This document shows, piece after piece, positions 21,183 to 32,163 of a stretch of DNA of 36,350 nucleotides. The stretch covers positions 1 through 36,350 of the forward strand of contig JNEM01010443.1 in NCBI GenBank assembly GCA_000697335.1, written 5' to 3'. The translations under genes and the position numbers were made by a program. A model generated the notes under the pieces. The model did no database searches. It saw only the letters and a program-made list of their open reading frames with translations, and was not told where the DNA came from. Every line of letters starts with the position of its first letter. Within the stretch, counting starts at the first letter, position 1. This DNA comes from Conidiobolus incongruus B7586. Taxonomy: Eukaryota > Entomophthoromycota > Entomophthoromycetes > Entomophthorales > Conidiobolaceae.

Positions 21183-24100
21183 TATCATAGTACTTGAATT
21201 ATTAATTATATTCTTTTTTTTACTTAATAAATCCTACTTTTAATCTTCATTTTATAAAGTTATTCTTTATAATTAATTTTATTTGTTTTAAAATTTAATT
21301 GAATTAATTCAATATTATATTTTATATAGTTTATATATATGTATATTACTCTTAGATTAATTAATATTATTTTTGAAAATTAAATTAGTGACTATTTGGA
21401 TAACATCATACTCTTAATATATATTTGTAATTGTATTCATACTGTTCAAGTGATAATTTATTGTTTGTGTTTCATATTATAACATTATTTACACTAACGT
21501 ATACTTAATTCGTATTATGAGTTGATATCATCAATAGCACAACTATTTCTATATTCTTAGCTTACACATTACCTCTTGAAAGATAATCCAATATGAGTAC
21601 ATTATCTAATCGACCATAGTATTCTGTTATCTACTTCTTATGCCATTTTCTGTATTTGTTTTTCTAAAGTTCCAAGGATCATTAATAATCCTGGTACAGT
21701 CAATTTAAAATTATATTTGTGATAAAATAATATTTCAATAATTAGTTAATTTCAATTGAGGATTTTATGATATAAATAATATAGCTATTCAATCTTGATT
21801 GAGATTTTAAATATGATTAAATTATTAATAAAATTAAATTTTTTAAATATAATATCATTATAAAATATATGTATATAATAATAATTAAATCTGATCAATA
21901 ACTTTATATTTAAACTGATAAAACTCTCTAATTTAATTCATATCATAAAATTACTATTATTATGTACAATATTTAAGGAAATGACTATCTACTGAAGTAA
22001 AGTTATAATATGATATATATATATGGAGATGTATTTATTTAAGATTTGAAACAATTATAACAATGAATATTTTTAATTATATTCATTTTTGAAAATATAT
22101 AATTAATAATTTATTAAAATATTATAATTATTTTTTTTATAGTTTTTGTAATATTAATAAAAATTAATTAAAATTTGAGTAACAATAATTTGAATTCATT
22201 TATATAATATTAATTTCAATCAAAGACAAATTCATATATTTAATCATATCAAATATTATTTATATCAATTTATTTAATTAACCGAACAAAGAGATAGTTT
22301 TTTATAACCTTTTTTTAAATTTTCATCTTGAAAAAATGAATACTTTGATTTTTAACAATTAATAAATATTAGATAGATTATAAATATATATTAACTCTTA
22401 TTATGTATTCGACATAGTATAATTCTCAATAATGGATATTCCATCATGAGCTAAATATTCAATGAAATTCATTTTATTGTATTTTAAAATACATAGGCAA
22501 TGGATTGGTATAGTAACAAATTGAGAATCGCTATAGCTTGATCTAGTCATGATTAATATTGAATTAATCCCATAATTTCTTTATTAAAATTAAATTTAAA
22601 TAAAATTTTTTTTCCAAAATAATGATAAATTTCTGGAGCACAAAAGATCCAGCTAAATTGATTATGATTGGAAAATTTTATTATAATCTTGAAATATTTC
22701 TTTATATAATTTAATTGAAAACTATAAATTCAATTTTTTAGGAGTTTAAGCAAAAAAAATTATAGATCTTTAATTTGATAAGCAAATACACTTTCATAAA
22801 TTGTAAATTGATTTGTTTTTGATAAAAAAGATAATTTTAATGAAACAGAACTTACCAATTTATTAAACAGGTAGCAGTGGGTCGTAACATTTTTAATTCA
22901 TATCTATTCAGAATTTTATTGTTAATTTAAAATTATGAAACATAAATTTAATAAATCATAAAATTTTCAGTTAAAAAAGCAACTAGTATAAATTTAGTAT
23001 AAAGACAAAGAAATGACAGTATTAGTTGTTCAGCACTCAAAGAGCTTTTCAAAGTTATCAAGCTTGATTGTTTAATAATATAATAGCATAAATTAAATTT
23101 AGCAATTTTGAGATTAAACATAATTGATGAAAATTGAATTCTAAACATCATATTCATTGATGTTAAATTATAAAATATTTCATCTTTAAATTTTCTAAAT
23201 CATTGTATTGAAAATGAACAATAGTACAAATTTATGGATCTTAAATTCAAAACTAATAGTAACTTATATTTAGGTATTAGCTATATTATATCTTTGTTGA
23301 TTGTTTTATATAATTGTCAAGCCTGAAATTTATTTATCTTTATTTATTACTAAAATATTTAGTTTAATCGCTGCTATTTACAAGTATATTACTCTTGGAA
23401 TATTTTTTGTCCGAAAAGGTTGTTATGATAATTAAATTAAGCATAACAATGAATTTGATTGATTTTAGCGTTAAGTAATTAATAAGACGTTTGTTTAACA
23501 AGTATTATTACTAGGTTTATTTAACATTATTTTCTTTCATAGCCAGTCTATCGATAGTATTTTTATGCAAGATTTACATAAATAATAGCGAAATTTAATT
23601 AAACCTATATTCATACAATAATAATTACATATTTAAATAACTGGTAAATATTTTTTATTTGTTAAAGTACATATCTTTCAAAATGATTGTAATATAAATT
23701 ATCAATTGATTATTAATATTTTTAAACAAATAATATTGGGTAATAGTCCTTTATTTAATTAATACTGTCAGATTAAAATATTTTATACATTAGCTTAATT
23801 TTTCTTTTATTGATGCGTATGTATAATTTATAGATTTTAATAATTTCTAATTAAATTATAGTTTTTAATATTAAATTATTTGAGAAAATTATATTTTCTT
23901 TTTGATAAAATTGATATCTCAATGTGGTTCCCAATCATTTTAATTGTAATACAAATATTTAATAATCATTGCATTTAGTGAATTGGCTATCAACTAAATT
24001 TAACAAATATTCATAAGTAATATCTTCAAGTTTATAGATAATTATAAAGCTATAGGTTATTATGATTGATTCAATATGATTTTAGGAATAGCTTAATACC

Positions 24101-24420
24101 ATGCTTTATAGATGGCCTTAGATCTCAATTCCCGTGTTAATTAATATAAACTCTTTCACAAATATTATATCGAAGTATATCTTCAATTTGTATTAATATA
24201 TTTTATTTCAAAATAGAAAAATTGTTATTAATTTTTAATAATTATCTATATAAGTAAATCTATATTATTTTAATTTCTTAATCCGCTCAAAATCTTTAAT
24301 ATAGTAATTCCAACTATCTTGTATTGATTCCAATAAAAGTAAAATTACTTCCTATTACGAAATTTTGGATAAATTCAAAAAAAAATGATTTAATTAATTT
24401 CAAAAATCAAATTCCCATAC
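21183..24420. other. AT-rich gene desert
   Basis: About 3.2 kb. The best open frame (22948-23157, minus, 69 codons) has no leader, domain or coding composition. No repeats with ends and no RNA genes were recognised. Confidence 0.6.
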
Positions 24421-25096
24421 GCCAAAAACCCATCAAAAAGCCCTAGGTTGACATTACACCAAAGAAAAATGACGGTTAAAATATTATGCTTGCTAAAATT
24501 ACTTAATTCAAGTTACTCCGGATTACACAAATTTCTAATTTGAGAAAGTTGGATGCTTGGTGCTAATTTCCAGGTGGAATTTCTCTGAAATAAAGTATTA
24601 TTGGTTGCTGGAGATATGGGTAGCTGTCAAAATAGATTCAAGTTGATAGATTGATCTATTTATGGAATTTTGCGTTAGCTCTGTCATATGAGAACCATTA
24701 CTCAACATTAGAGTTTGTTGTCATTATCTCTTGATTATTGATGGTATCGAATAAAATACAATATAGATATGTATTGATTGTTAATGCTCTTTTTGATTGG
24801 TTGGATAGAGTTCAGTCACCTCCACATGGAACACCAATCTGCAAATAGAAATCAAAGATGAATTAGATTGTAAATACAGATCTTGATGAAAGGACCCTGA
24901 TTGGTTCCTAGCATTGAATATTTTATTAAAAGAATTGCGGGATTAATGCAATCATATTTTACGGATATGTGAGGGAGTGGAAAAGCTAAGGAGTAATTTG
25001 TTAAAATACAAGTTCCACCTTGCACCAAGTATTAATCAGATATCATCAGGAATTTTCTTAATATTGAAACCTTCAAATGATAAGTTGAAAATGATG
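24421..25096 (+). promoter_or_regulatory. Long GC-richer upstream region of the AA11-like gene
   Basis: Some 650 bp before the TATA box are richer in GC than the desert to the left, and no open frame spans them. They include CCCTAGGTTGACA (near 24443), a CACCTCCACATGG word near 24820 and TTGCGGGATT at 24935-24944. The last word recurs upstream of the other intact AA11-like gene. It reads best as an extended regulatory region. Confidence 0.35.
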
Positions 25097-25105
25097 TATA
25101 AATAG
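25097..25105 (+). promoter_or_regulatory. TATA box of the AA11-like gene at 25177
   Basis: TATAAATAG with 71 bp before ATG 25177. Confidence 0.6.
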
Positions 25106-25176
25106 ATGAAATTTGGCTAACAGTTTAGATACAAAAATTTAAGACTTTGATAGCCTTAGATACCTTAGAAAACAAA

Positions 25177-26142
25177 ATGATGAACACTATTGGACTCGCT
25201 TTGATCAGCTTACTCTCCATTGCTCCCACCTCTGGCCATATGTATGTTAGATCTCCTGCTCCCAGAGATTCTAAATTCAACAAAAATGTCAAATCTGAAA
25301 ACATCAACTACAATTTGATGGCCCCCGTTGAAAAGTATGGTTGCAGTCAATTCCATCAAACCGCCCCCATCGCAACCTACAAAGCTGGTGAAAGCATCCA
25401 ATTCACTTTCGAAGGTACTGCTGTCCACAATGGTGGTAGCTGCCAATTTGGTCTCTCTTATGATGGTGAACGTTTTATCACCTTGAAAGACGTTATTGGA
25501 GATTGTATGGTTGGTGCCAATTCCTATGATGTTCAAATTCCTAAGGATGCCCCTAACGGCCAAGCTATTGCCGGATGGTTCTGGATTAACAAGACCGGTA
25601 ATCGTGAATTCTATATGAACTGTATCGATATCACCATTGAAGGAGGTTCCGATAACAATTCACTCAGCGGCCGTTCCATTGCTGTTGCCAATCTTGCAGG
25701 CTACCCCACAGTTCCCGAAGAAGATGACGGTACCAAAGCTAAGGAGCTTTACAATGGTGCCGAAACTATCACCATTTCCAAGGGTTCTAACTCTGGTTCC
25801 TATCCTGTCAACGTTCAAACTCAAGTTGAGACTCCTAAGGAAACCCAATCCAAGCCTACTGAACCCAAAAAAGATAATGGATCTTCCTCTTCCAATAATC
25901 AATTCACTACTCCTACTTCCACCACTTCCACCACTACTCCTATTGCTACCACTACCTCAAACTCCCAAACCAACGAAAAGCCCGCCAGCGAGCCCATGAA
26001 ATGCAACCACGGTGACCTCTTTTGTGAAGACGACGAATACTACATTCAATGTGTTCACGAAGTCGGTTTTAGAAAGAGATGTAAACCCAACACCAAGTGT
26101 GTAATTAACTCTCAAGTTGCCAACTGCCTCCCAATTCAGTAA
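25177..26142 (+). CDS. AA11-like lytic polysaccharide monooxygenase with C-terminal cysteine module
   Basis: Intact single-exon gene, 321 residues from the first of two adjacent ATGs. Open frame upstream of it lacks an ATG. The leader MMNTIGLALISLLSIAPTSG leaves His21 as first mature residue. That His and His84 in GTAVHNGGSCQFGLSYD would form the copper histidine brace. Tyr146 in GNREFYMNC is the likely axial residue, as in AA11. The catalytic domain ends near 204. A Thr/Ser/Pro-rich linker follows to about 275. A module with Cys at 276, 283, 292, 302, 308 and 317 recalls CBM19-type chitin-binding domains. Known AA11 enzymes cleave chitin oxidatively and are secreted. Chitin remodelling, scavenging or attack on arthropod cuticle are possible roles (inference). 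The gene faces its paralogue at 27993-28964 tail to tail. Confidence 0.88.
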   Translation: MMNTIGLALISLLSIAPTSGHMYVRSPAPRDSKFNKNVKSENINYNLMAPVEKYGCSQFHQTAPIATYKAGESIQFTFEGTAVHNGGSCQFGLSYDGERFITLKDVIGDCMVGANSYDVQIPKDAPNGQAIAGWFWINKTGNREFYMNCIDITIEGGSDNNSLSGRSIAVANLAGYPTVPEEDDGTKAKELYNGAETITISKGSNSGSYPVNVQTQVETPKETQSKPTEPKKDNGSSSSNNQFTTPTSTTSTTTPIATTTSNSQTNEKPASEPMKCNHGDLFCEDDEYYIQCVHEVGFRKRCKPNTKCVINSQVANCLPIQ

Positions 26143-26363
26143 TCAATATACAATCTTTTTTGGATTATATTGACTATAATTCAAAAAAAAATTTGGTCAT
26201 TTTATTAATAAATGCTGGTTATCATGATTTCTCAATAATTTAATTGAAAAAAGAATATTTTTTCTTGCATTTAATTAATTTAATTTAATTTAATATCATT
26301 ATTAAATAATCAATTTTAAATTTAAAAATTTTTTATTTTTCACAATAAAAAAGAATTATTATT

Positions 26364-26395
<32 letters not shown>

Positions 26396-26589
26396 TAATA
26401 TTATTTATGTTACTCTAAATTTTTATTCAATATTATTTTCAAAAATGAATAAAATATTAAAATTAATATTAATTATTTTTAATTTTTAATTTAAAATTTA
26501 TTCCTTAATTGTTTTATAATTTTTAATGTTAAATTTATGAATAATTTAATATGTCAAATTAATCCTTAAATTTTGTTAAATAAGAGACA
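26143..26589. other. AT-rich 3' flank with AAT microsatellite
   Basis: Contains an ATA/AAT run at about 26365-26394; otherwise featureless. Confidence 0.6.
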
Positions 26590-26837
26590 TTATTGCAAGA
26601 AGGAGCTTTACTTAAGTATTCTTACATCAACTCAATAAAATTGTCATTATTTCCTCCCATACAGATTCAATTACACTTCATTCATTGATTGGCTATTTAG
26701 CTAAGCCACCGCAGTAGTTCCGAAATCACTTTATCCGATCTACATTATAAAAATCCAGAATTCAGACGATTCGCCACAAGTTTAACCTGAGCTGGGTCCT
26801 CCCTGCTATTTGGCAAAATCTATAAAACTCCCTTTCA
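26590..26837 (-). mobile_element. Solo LTR-like fossil, diverged copy
   Basis: About 248 bp on the minus strand, from the same family as the LTRs at 8225-8486 and 30602-30863. It shares the 19-mer AATAGCAGGGAGGACCCAG (plus-strand positions 26792-26810) with the first. It also keeps GCCAAT and TTGATGTAAGAAT in the same order. It is more diverged than the other two and has no coding tail that I can see. Boundaries are approximate. It lies about 410 bp upstream of the tRNA-Glu gene. Confidence 0.55.
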
Positions 26838-27250
26838 ATCCATCTTATAGCGGAATATACCGGATCACCCCCTTTACTATTTGTGATTAGAGTACTGTTT
26901 AAACAGTAATATTAGTAACAATGATATAACATTCTTTCAAAAAGAATAATAATAATAATAATAATAAATTTTTATATTTAATTAAATGAATAAATTTTAT
27001 TGATAAAAAAAGTATTAAAAAAATTTAATTAAAATTAAAAAAAAAGAATAGAGAAAAAAAAAGTTAATAATTAAAAATTTATAAAAAATGAAAATTATTT
27101 TAAAAATAAAATATATTAAATATTATTAAATTTAGATAATAAAAAAATAAAATATTGAAGTAAAAATTTAAAACCTGACAATGAATAATTCTCAAAATGG
27201 CACTAAGAACAAATTATAAATGTGTATTTCTTAAATTTAAGTAGTATCAA
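26838..27250. other. AT-rich spacer with AAT microsatellite
   Basis: An AAT run lies at about 26945-26966, followed by A-rich sequence up to the tRNA gene. No gene. Confidence 0.6.
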
Positions 27251-27322
27251 TCCGATATGGTCCAGTGGTTAGGATTTCTCGCTTTCACCGAGACGGCCAG
27301 GGTTCGATTCCCTGTATCGGAG
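27251..27322 (+). tRNA. tRNA-Glu (anticodon TTC)
   Basis: Complete 72-nt cloverleaf without intron. The acceptor TCCGATA pairs with TATCGGA, with G as discriminator. A-box region is TGGTCCAGTGGTTAGG. The anticodon stem TCTCG/CGAGA encloses loop CTTTCAC, with TTC at 27284-27286. The B box GGTTCGATTCC lies in the T arm, with CAGGG/CCCTG as stem. A run of seven T about 20 bp downstream can end RNA polymerase III transcription. Encodes the tRNA reading GAA and GAG. Confidence 0.96.
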
Positions 27323-27992
27323 AATATTAATTTTATTTTCATTTTTTTACTATAATAAAATTTCAATAATTTTGATATTTATTTGAATTAAATCTTAATA
27401 TTTTTATTAATTTAAATTTTAAATACTTTTTTCTTTTTATTTTATTAAAATTAAGAAAAAAAATTTTTTTTCAATTTTTTTTATTTTAATTAATATTTAT
27501 TTTTTATTTTTAAAATCATTAATTTATTGATAAATTAATAGAATAAATTGAATAATATATTATTCAAACTAAAATACATTTATATTCAATTATTACAATA
27601 TTCTACATATTTTTTATACTTATATTTGAAACCAATTAATATTAATTAAAAATTAATTTTAATAAAATAATTAATTCAAATATTTGTTAAATTTAAAATA
27701 AAATATAAATTGTATAATTAATAATGTTAAAAATATCATTTTACATATATGTATTATGCGATAATTATTTATTTACTAAAAAAAAATATTGGAAAATATT
27801 CAACAGTATATACTAATCAAGACTTAAATTAATAAAAATTGAGGATTTAAAATTAAAATTGAGTAATAAAGTAATTCTTTTTGGCGATTGTCAATTCACA
27901 TTTATTAATTACATAAAGTATAGAGCTATCAAATACTCCTAGATTTTAACCAGTAAAATATAGGAGTTGTCAATAATTGGAAGTTAAAGTGA
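27323..27992. other. AT-rich spacer
   Basis: No gene; it is the downstream flank of both the tRNA gene and the minus-strand AA11-like gene. Poly-T and poly-A tracts are frequent. Confidence 0.6.
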
Positions 27993-28964
27993 TTAACGAC
28001 AGAATGATGCATCGCCTTCAGTAATGCATTTGGTTCCCTTTGAGCAGGTGAATTTAAATAATTGATTGCTACCACAGAATGTAATGGTATTCTCATCGAA
28101 ACAGCCGATGATATCGGGATTGCAAGCGGGTTTGTTGCTGTTGTCATCGTTGACTGTTTCTTTATTTTCATCCTTTTGTTGGGGTTCAGGTCGCTTTTGA
28201 GGTTGAGGTTGAGGTTGAGGTTGAGGTTGGGGCTGGGGTTGGGATTCGGGTTGAGATTGAGCGTTAACTTGGATTTTGGGAGTATCTTTAATATTAAGAT
28301 TAACCTTAGCATCTACTTCGGGAGCGGGTTCAACATTGTAAGAGGGACCTCCAGACTTTGAAATAGTAATAGTCTTTGCACTTTGGTAGAGCTCCTTAGT
28401 CATTGGGATACCACTTTCACCCTCAGGGATCTCTTTGTATCCAGGCAAGTTAGCAATGGCAATGGAGCGACCGCTGATTTCGTTCTTGTCAGAGCCACCT
28501 TCAATAGTAGCATCAATGCAGTTGATATAGTATTCACGGTTTCCGGTCTTGTTGATCCAGAACCAACCCAAGATAACATCACCATTGGGAGCATCTTCGG
28601 GAATCTTGACATCGTAAGAGTTAGCGCCAATCATACAGTCGCCAATTACATCAAGTAAAGTAATGAAGCTGACACCGTCGTAAGACATACCAAATTGGCA
28701 ACTGCCACCATTGTGCACAGCAGTACCTGCAAAGGTAAATGGTACAGTTTGACCGGCGGTGTAAGTAGCGACTGGAGCATTCTTTTTATATTGACCACAT
28801 CCAGGTTTTTTAACAGGTGCCATTAGGTTGTAGTTGATGTTTTCAGACTTGACATTTGGATTGAATTTGGATTCTCTCACTGGAGGAGATTGGACCATCA
28901 TATGGCCATTGGCTGGTGAAATGGTGAGTAAGGTAGTTAAGGTTAAGACAATCGCGTTCAACAT
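27993..28964 (-). CDS. AA11-like lytic polysaccharide monooxygenase with Gln-Pro linker
   Basis: Intact gene of 323 residues from the ATG at 28964. The frame stays open for 24 more codons upstream, but these have no ATG and run back to the TATA box, so the inner ATG is chosen. Leader MLNAIVLTLTTLLTISPANG leaves His21 first. His84 (GTAVHNGGSCQFGMSYD) and Tyr146 (GNREYYINC) complete the expected copper site. The catalytic domain aligns without gaps to the paralogue at 25177 at least up to Cys149. The linker holds repeated Gln-Pro pairs instead of Thr/Ser. The end carries six Cys (ACNPDIIGC, TFCG, FTCSKGTKC, SFCR), a CBM19-like pattern. The different linker and charge suggest partial specialisation after duplication. 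Confidence 0.88.
   Translation of the reverse strand: MLNAIVLTLTTLLTISPANGHMMVQSPPVRESKFNPNVKSENINYNLMAPVKKPGCGQYKKNAPVATYTAGQTVPFTFAGTAVHNGGSCQFGMSYDGVSFITLLDVIGDCMIGANSYDVKIPEDAPNGDVILGWFWINKTGNREYYINCIDATIEGGSDKNEISGRSIAIANLPGYKEIPEGESGIPMTKELYQSAKTITISKSGGPSYNVEPAPEVDAKVNLNIKDTPKIQVNAQSQPESQPQPQPQPQPQPQPQKRPEPQQKDENKETVNDDNSNKPACNPDIIGCFDENTITFCGSNQLFKFTCSKGTKCITEGDASFCR
28193..28240 (-). repeat. 6-bp minisatellite coding the Gln-Pro linker
   Basis: On the plus strand the run reads GGTTGA several times, then GGTTGG/GGCTGG variants. On the coding strand it gives repeated CAACCT-type Gln-Pro codons. Repeat number is likely to vary among strains. Confidence 0.75.
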
Positions 28965-29036
28965 GATTGGAATAGAGAGGTAACTGGATGAGTTGGTAGA
29001 TTGGATGTGCTGTCGAAATTGCTGATACTTGCTCAA

Positions 29037-29045
29037 CTATTTATA
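29037..29045 (-). promoter_or_regulatory. TATA box of the AA11-like gene at 28964
   Basis: TATAAATAG on the minus strand with 72 bp before ATG 28964. Its position rules out the longer in-frame extension as coding. Confidence 0.6.
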
Positions 29046-30409
29046 TCAAATATACCGATGTTAAAAAGCTACCAATCACTTGATTTATGCAGTGCAAAAC
29101 ATTATCACAATTTAGTTCTGAGAATAAGTGGTTTTAATAGAGTAGTAACTATATGCATTGACCTCTTTTGCGGGATTCTAATTTATCAACATTTCGCCAA
29201 ATGAACATTTCCATTCAAAAATCCTTAATATGGTAATTTGTGATTTCAAATTATTTTGTTACTTTATTTCAAATAATTTGAATGATAAAATTTTGATAAT
29301 ATCTGAAATTAAAATTATCAATCTCTAAAAATGATGTCAATATTATAATTGAATTTTGTTTACGTGAATGAATAATTATTATATATCAATATTTTAAAAG
29401 TCCACTATAATCTTAAAGCATCTTTCAACTAAAAATAATTATATCTAATTTTTATTGATAATTTTAAATCTATCAAATATTGTGTAGAAAAAATAGCTCA
29501 ACCAAAGTCAACTTCTAAGATTAGAATTTTGAAGAATTTGATTTCGGAATTAAATTTTGTTTATTAAATCTGAAAAATAATTTTTATTCGCTGGTTAAGT
29601 TATATCTTTAGTCCGAGTTTAATTATAACTGTCAAAATTTCTAAAACAAAGGTCAGATGATGAATTGATCGCTCAATCAATTGTCAAGCAAAATTATATC
29701 TAAAGCGATTTGAACGGTTTTCAATCTATTATTAGTACCACTTCAAAAACCACTTCTTATTCAGATTTAACCTGCTTTTAAGTATAAATTTTGGGGTGAT
29801 ATTCATGGGTAATCTATTTCAATCAATCTAGTTATTAGTTATTAAATTTGTATCACTCCATCAATTACATATCCAATCAATTGTATTATAAACACATTTT
29901 CAAATTATATAAAATCCTCAAAGGTAACTTGAATAAACTCGCAGTTGCATTAGAACCCTTGTATACAATTAAATTAAATATAGAGGTTTTATCAAAGTGG
30001 TGAAAAATAACTGAAAATTTTTTTTCAAATAGCTTATTTTGAAAAAGTTTGATTACGGATTTTAATTTGTTCATAATAGTTTTTTCCTTGATCTATTTTT
30101 GCTATCTATATAGTTATATAATCTAAATTTAACTTTTTACAATCTAAATTATGTCAAACTCCAAATTCAATTTTAATAATTTATATTTGCTCTTTATTCA
30201 TTATATTTTTCAAGTTATTGTTAATAATAACTATATCAGTATATCACATGTTGTAAAAATGTATAATATATTGTGTTAGTTATTACAATCAAACTTAATA
30301 TTTTCCTCAAGTATCAAATAGTGCTTAAGTATATTATTTTACTTTTTGTAATCAAGAGCAATATACTCTATTGATTTGAAATTAGAACTTTTTAATATTT
30401 TAACTATTT
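29046..30409. other. Upstream region and AT-rich spacer
   Basis: The first 150 bp are probable promoter. They hold TTGCGGGATT at 29168-29177, a word also found 230 bp before the other AA11-like gene. The rest has no gene; short open frames at 29001-29204 (+) and 29886-30074 (-) are not supported. Confidence 0.5.
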
Positions 30410-30863
30410 ATGCTAAGTATAATAATTGGTATGGTTAATAAAAAATGCTTACTCGTATACAAAAATCAAAGATATAACCTATTTTTATATAAAAGAAATC
30501 AACTTCATTTGCAAATAATTAATTATTATAATGATACTTCTTGGGAAGGAATTGTCCAAATGAATTTAGATAAATTAGAGATTTGGGGAACTCCAGGTAA
30601 GTGTTAGAGAGATAAGGGTTTATTGGTTTAAATTAAATAGCTGAAAGGACCCAGGCCGAGTACGTCTCTTTAAGAATTACTTTAATTCCGGGTTTTATAT
30701 AGATTGAGTTGAGTAAGCTAATTTAAGAGATTCTCCGTTGACTTGCATCATCGGCCAATTAAAAGATAGACCAAAAGTATCTGGTATGCGAGGAGGAAAT
30801 GATTTTAACATTAGATTGATGTGAAAATATATATGTAGAAGGGAGTCACCTGACTCAGCAACA
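30410..30863 (+). mobile_element. LTR-retroelement fossil: coding tail plus 262-bp LTR
   Basis: The coding tail (about 30410-30601) is an open stretch ending LEIWGTPGKC, and its stop lies at the start of the LTR. The LTR, 30602-30863, begins TGTTAG and ends CAACA, so it has the TG...CA ends and a short TGTT/AACA inverted repeat expected of LTRs. A TATA-like TTTTATATAG sits near 30693. It is collinear with the fossil at 8150-8486, including the coding tail. No 5' LTR, gag, protease, RT or integrase region remains nearby. Broken; family undetermined. Confidence 0.65.
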
Positions 30864-32163
30864 ATTCCACCATTCCCGAATTACTGTTAACATTTGAATT
30901 CAAATAGCAGTAATTTAACTATATATTAAAGTCATTTCATTTTAATAACATTATTTGAAAAGTTTATAAAACATATTTATTTTATAATACCAATAAAATT
31001 TACTATAAATATTGCAAATTTAAAATATGTACTAGATTCTCAAATGACATGTATAACAATTTTCAAAAATATGTATTTTACTATAACCAAATTCTAAAAA
31101 TAAATTTGAAATTGCAAAACTTTGCAGCATTTTTGAGTGTTAACAATTATTCAGGAACAGAAGAATTATTATATATTCAATAAACTAAATTTTCAAAATT
31201 GTCTAACTTTAATTGCTATTTTTAAAAAATTATTTGTACTTTTAATATATGTTTTGATAATAATTATCTTCTACCGTTCAGTTTTATCAAAGTTGATAAA
31301 AGTTGAACAATGATTTTTTGATCAAATAAAATACTTTTATTGAAAAATTAAAAATGAATTTTAGCTTGGAAGATTTGATATATTTTATTATTCTAAAAAG
31401 TATATAGATTGTATATCATTCAAATATCACTTAATTAATTAAAGTAAAAACTTGACTAAGTCTCCTTATTAACATAAGGATATGAAATCATGAAAAACTG
31501 ATTGTTAAAATACAAAAGCCCATATTGATCATAGTTAATAATTGAAAATACTACAATAATTCTATAATCTCTTTGACTAAAAAATTTAATGTATCTGGAC
31601 CAACAATTATTTTTTTTCGATAAAATTGATTATATTGAAATTTACACATATTTATTCAGATATATCATTAATCTGAGTTTGTAATCCCAGAATAATCACG
31701 CTTATGTCTTAAAATTTACAATATTCATGATGAAAAGTAAGCATTATATTAATATATTATTTCAACCACTTAAGATAGTTAATATTTGAAATATACCCAA
31801 ATACACCAATTTAAAAACAATATATACCCTTGTAGCAGTTGTTTTAATAATTTTAAAAAATAAAAAATTTGCATTTATTTTATCTATAATTGATCTTTTT
31901 CAAATTTCATTAGGCTATTATTCATTTCTTCAAAACCTACTTAACAATTATATTTTTAATTAATTAACAAATAAATTTTCAAAATTTAAAATGTTAATTT
32001 TTATATTAATTCTATAATTGATCCAGAAAATATTATACTAAGTTCAAAAAATAAAAATATTAGGATAATATATATATATATATATATATAAGAAATATGT
32101 CAGATTTTTTATTGATAAATTTGTAGTTTAATATTGATAATAATTGAACAAATTTTATAATTA
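30864..32163. other. AT-rich intergenic region
   Basis: No gene. A TA microsatellite lies at about 32070-32092, just left of mariner copy 2. Confidence 0.6.

Noticed and set aside
22948-23157. 69-codon open frame (-)
   Set aside because: No supporting motif or promoter.
25147-25176. N-terminal extension of the AA11-like gene at 25177
   Set aside because: Would start at TTG; the ATG at 25177 gives a clean leader and the expected mature His.
28062-28658. Open frames on the plus strand opposite the AA11-like gene
   Set aside because: Antisense shadows of a conserved coding sequence.
28965-29036. N-terminal extension of the AA11-like gene
   Set aside because: It has no ATG, abuts the TATA box and would bury the leader peptide and the required first His.
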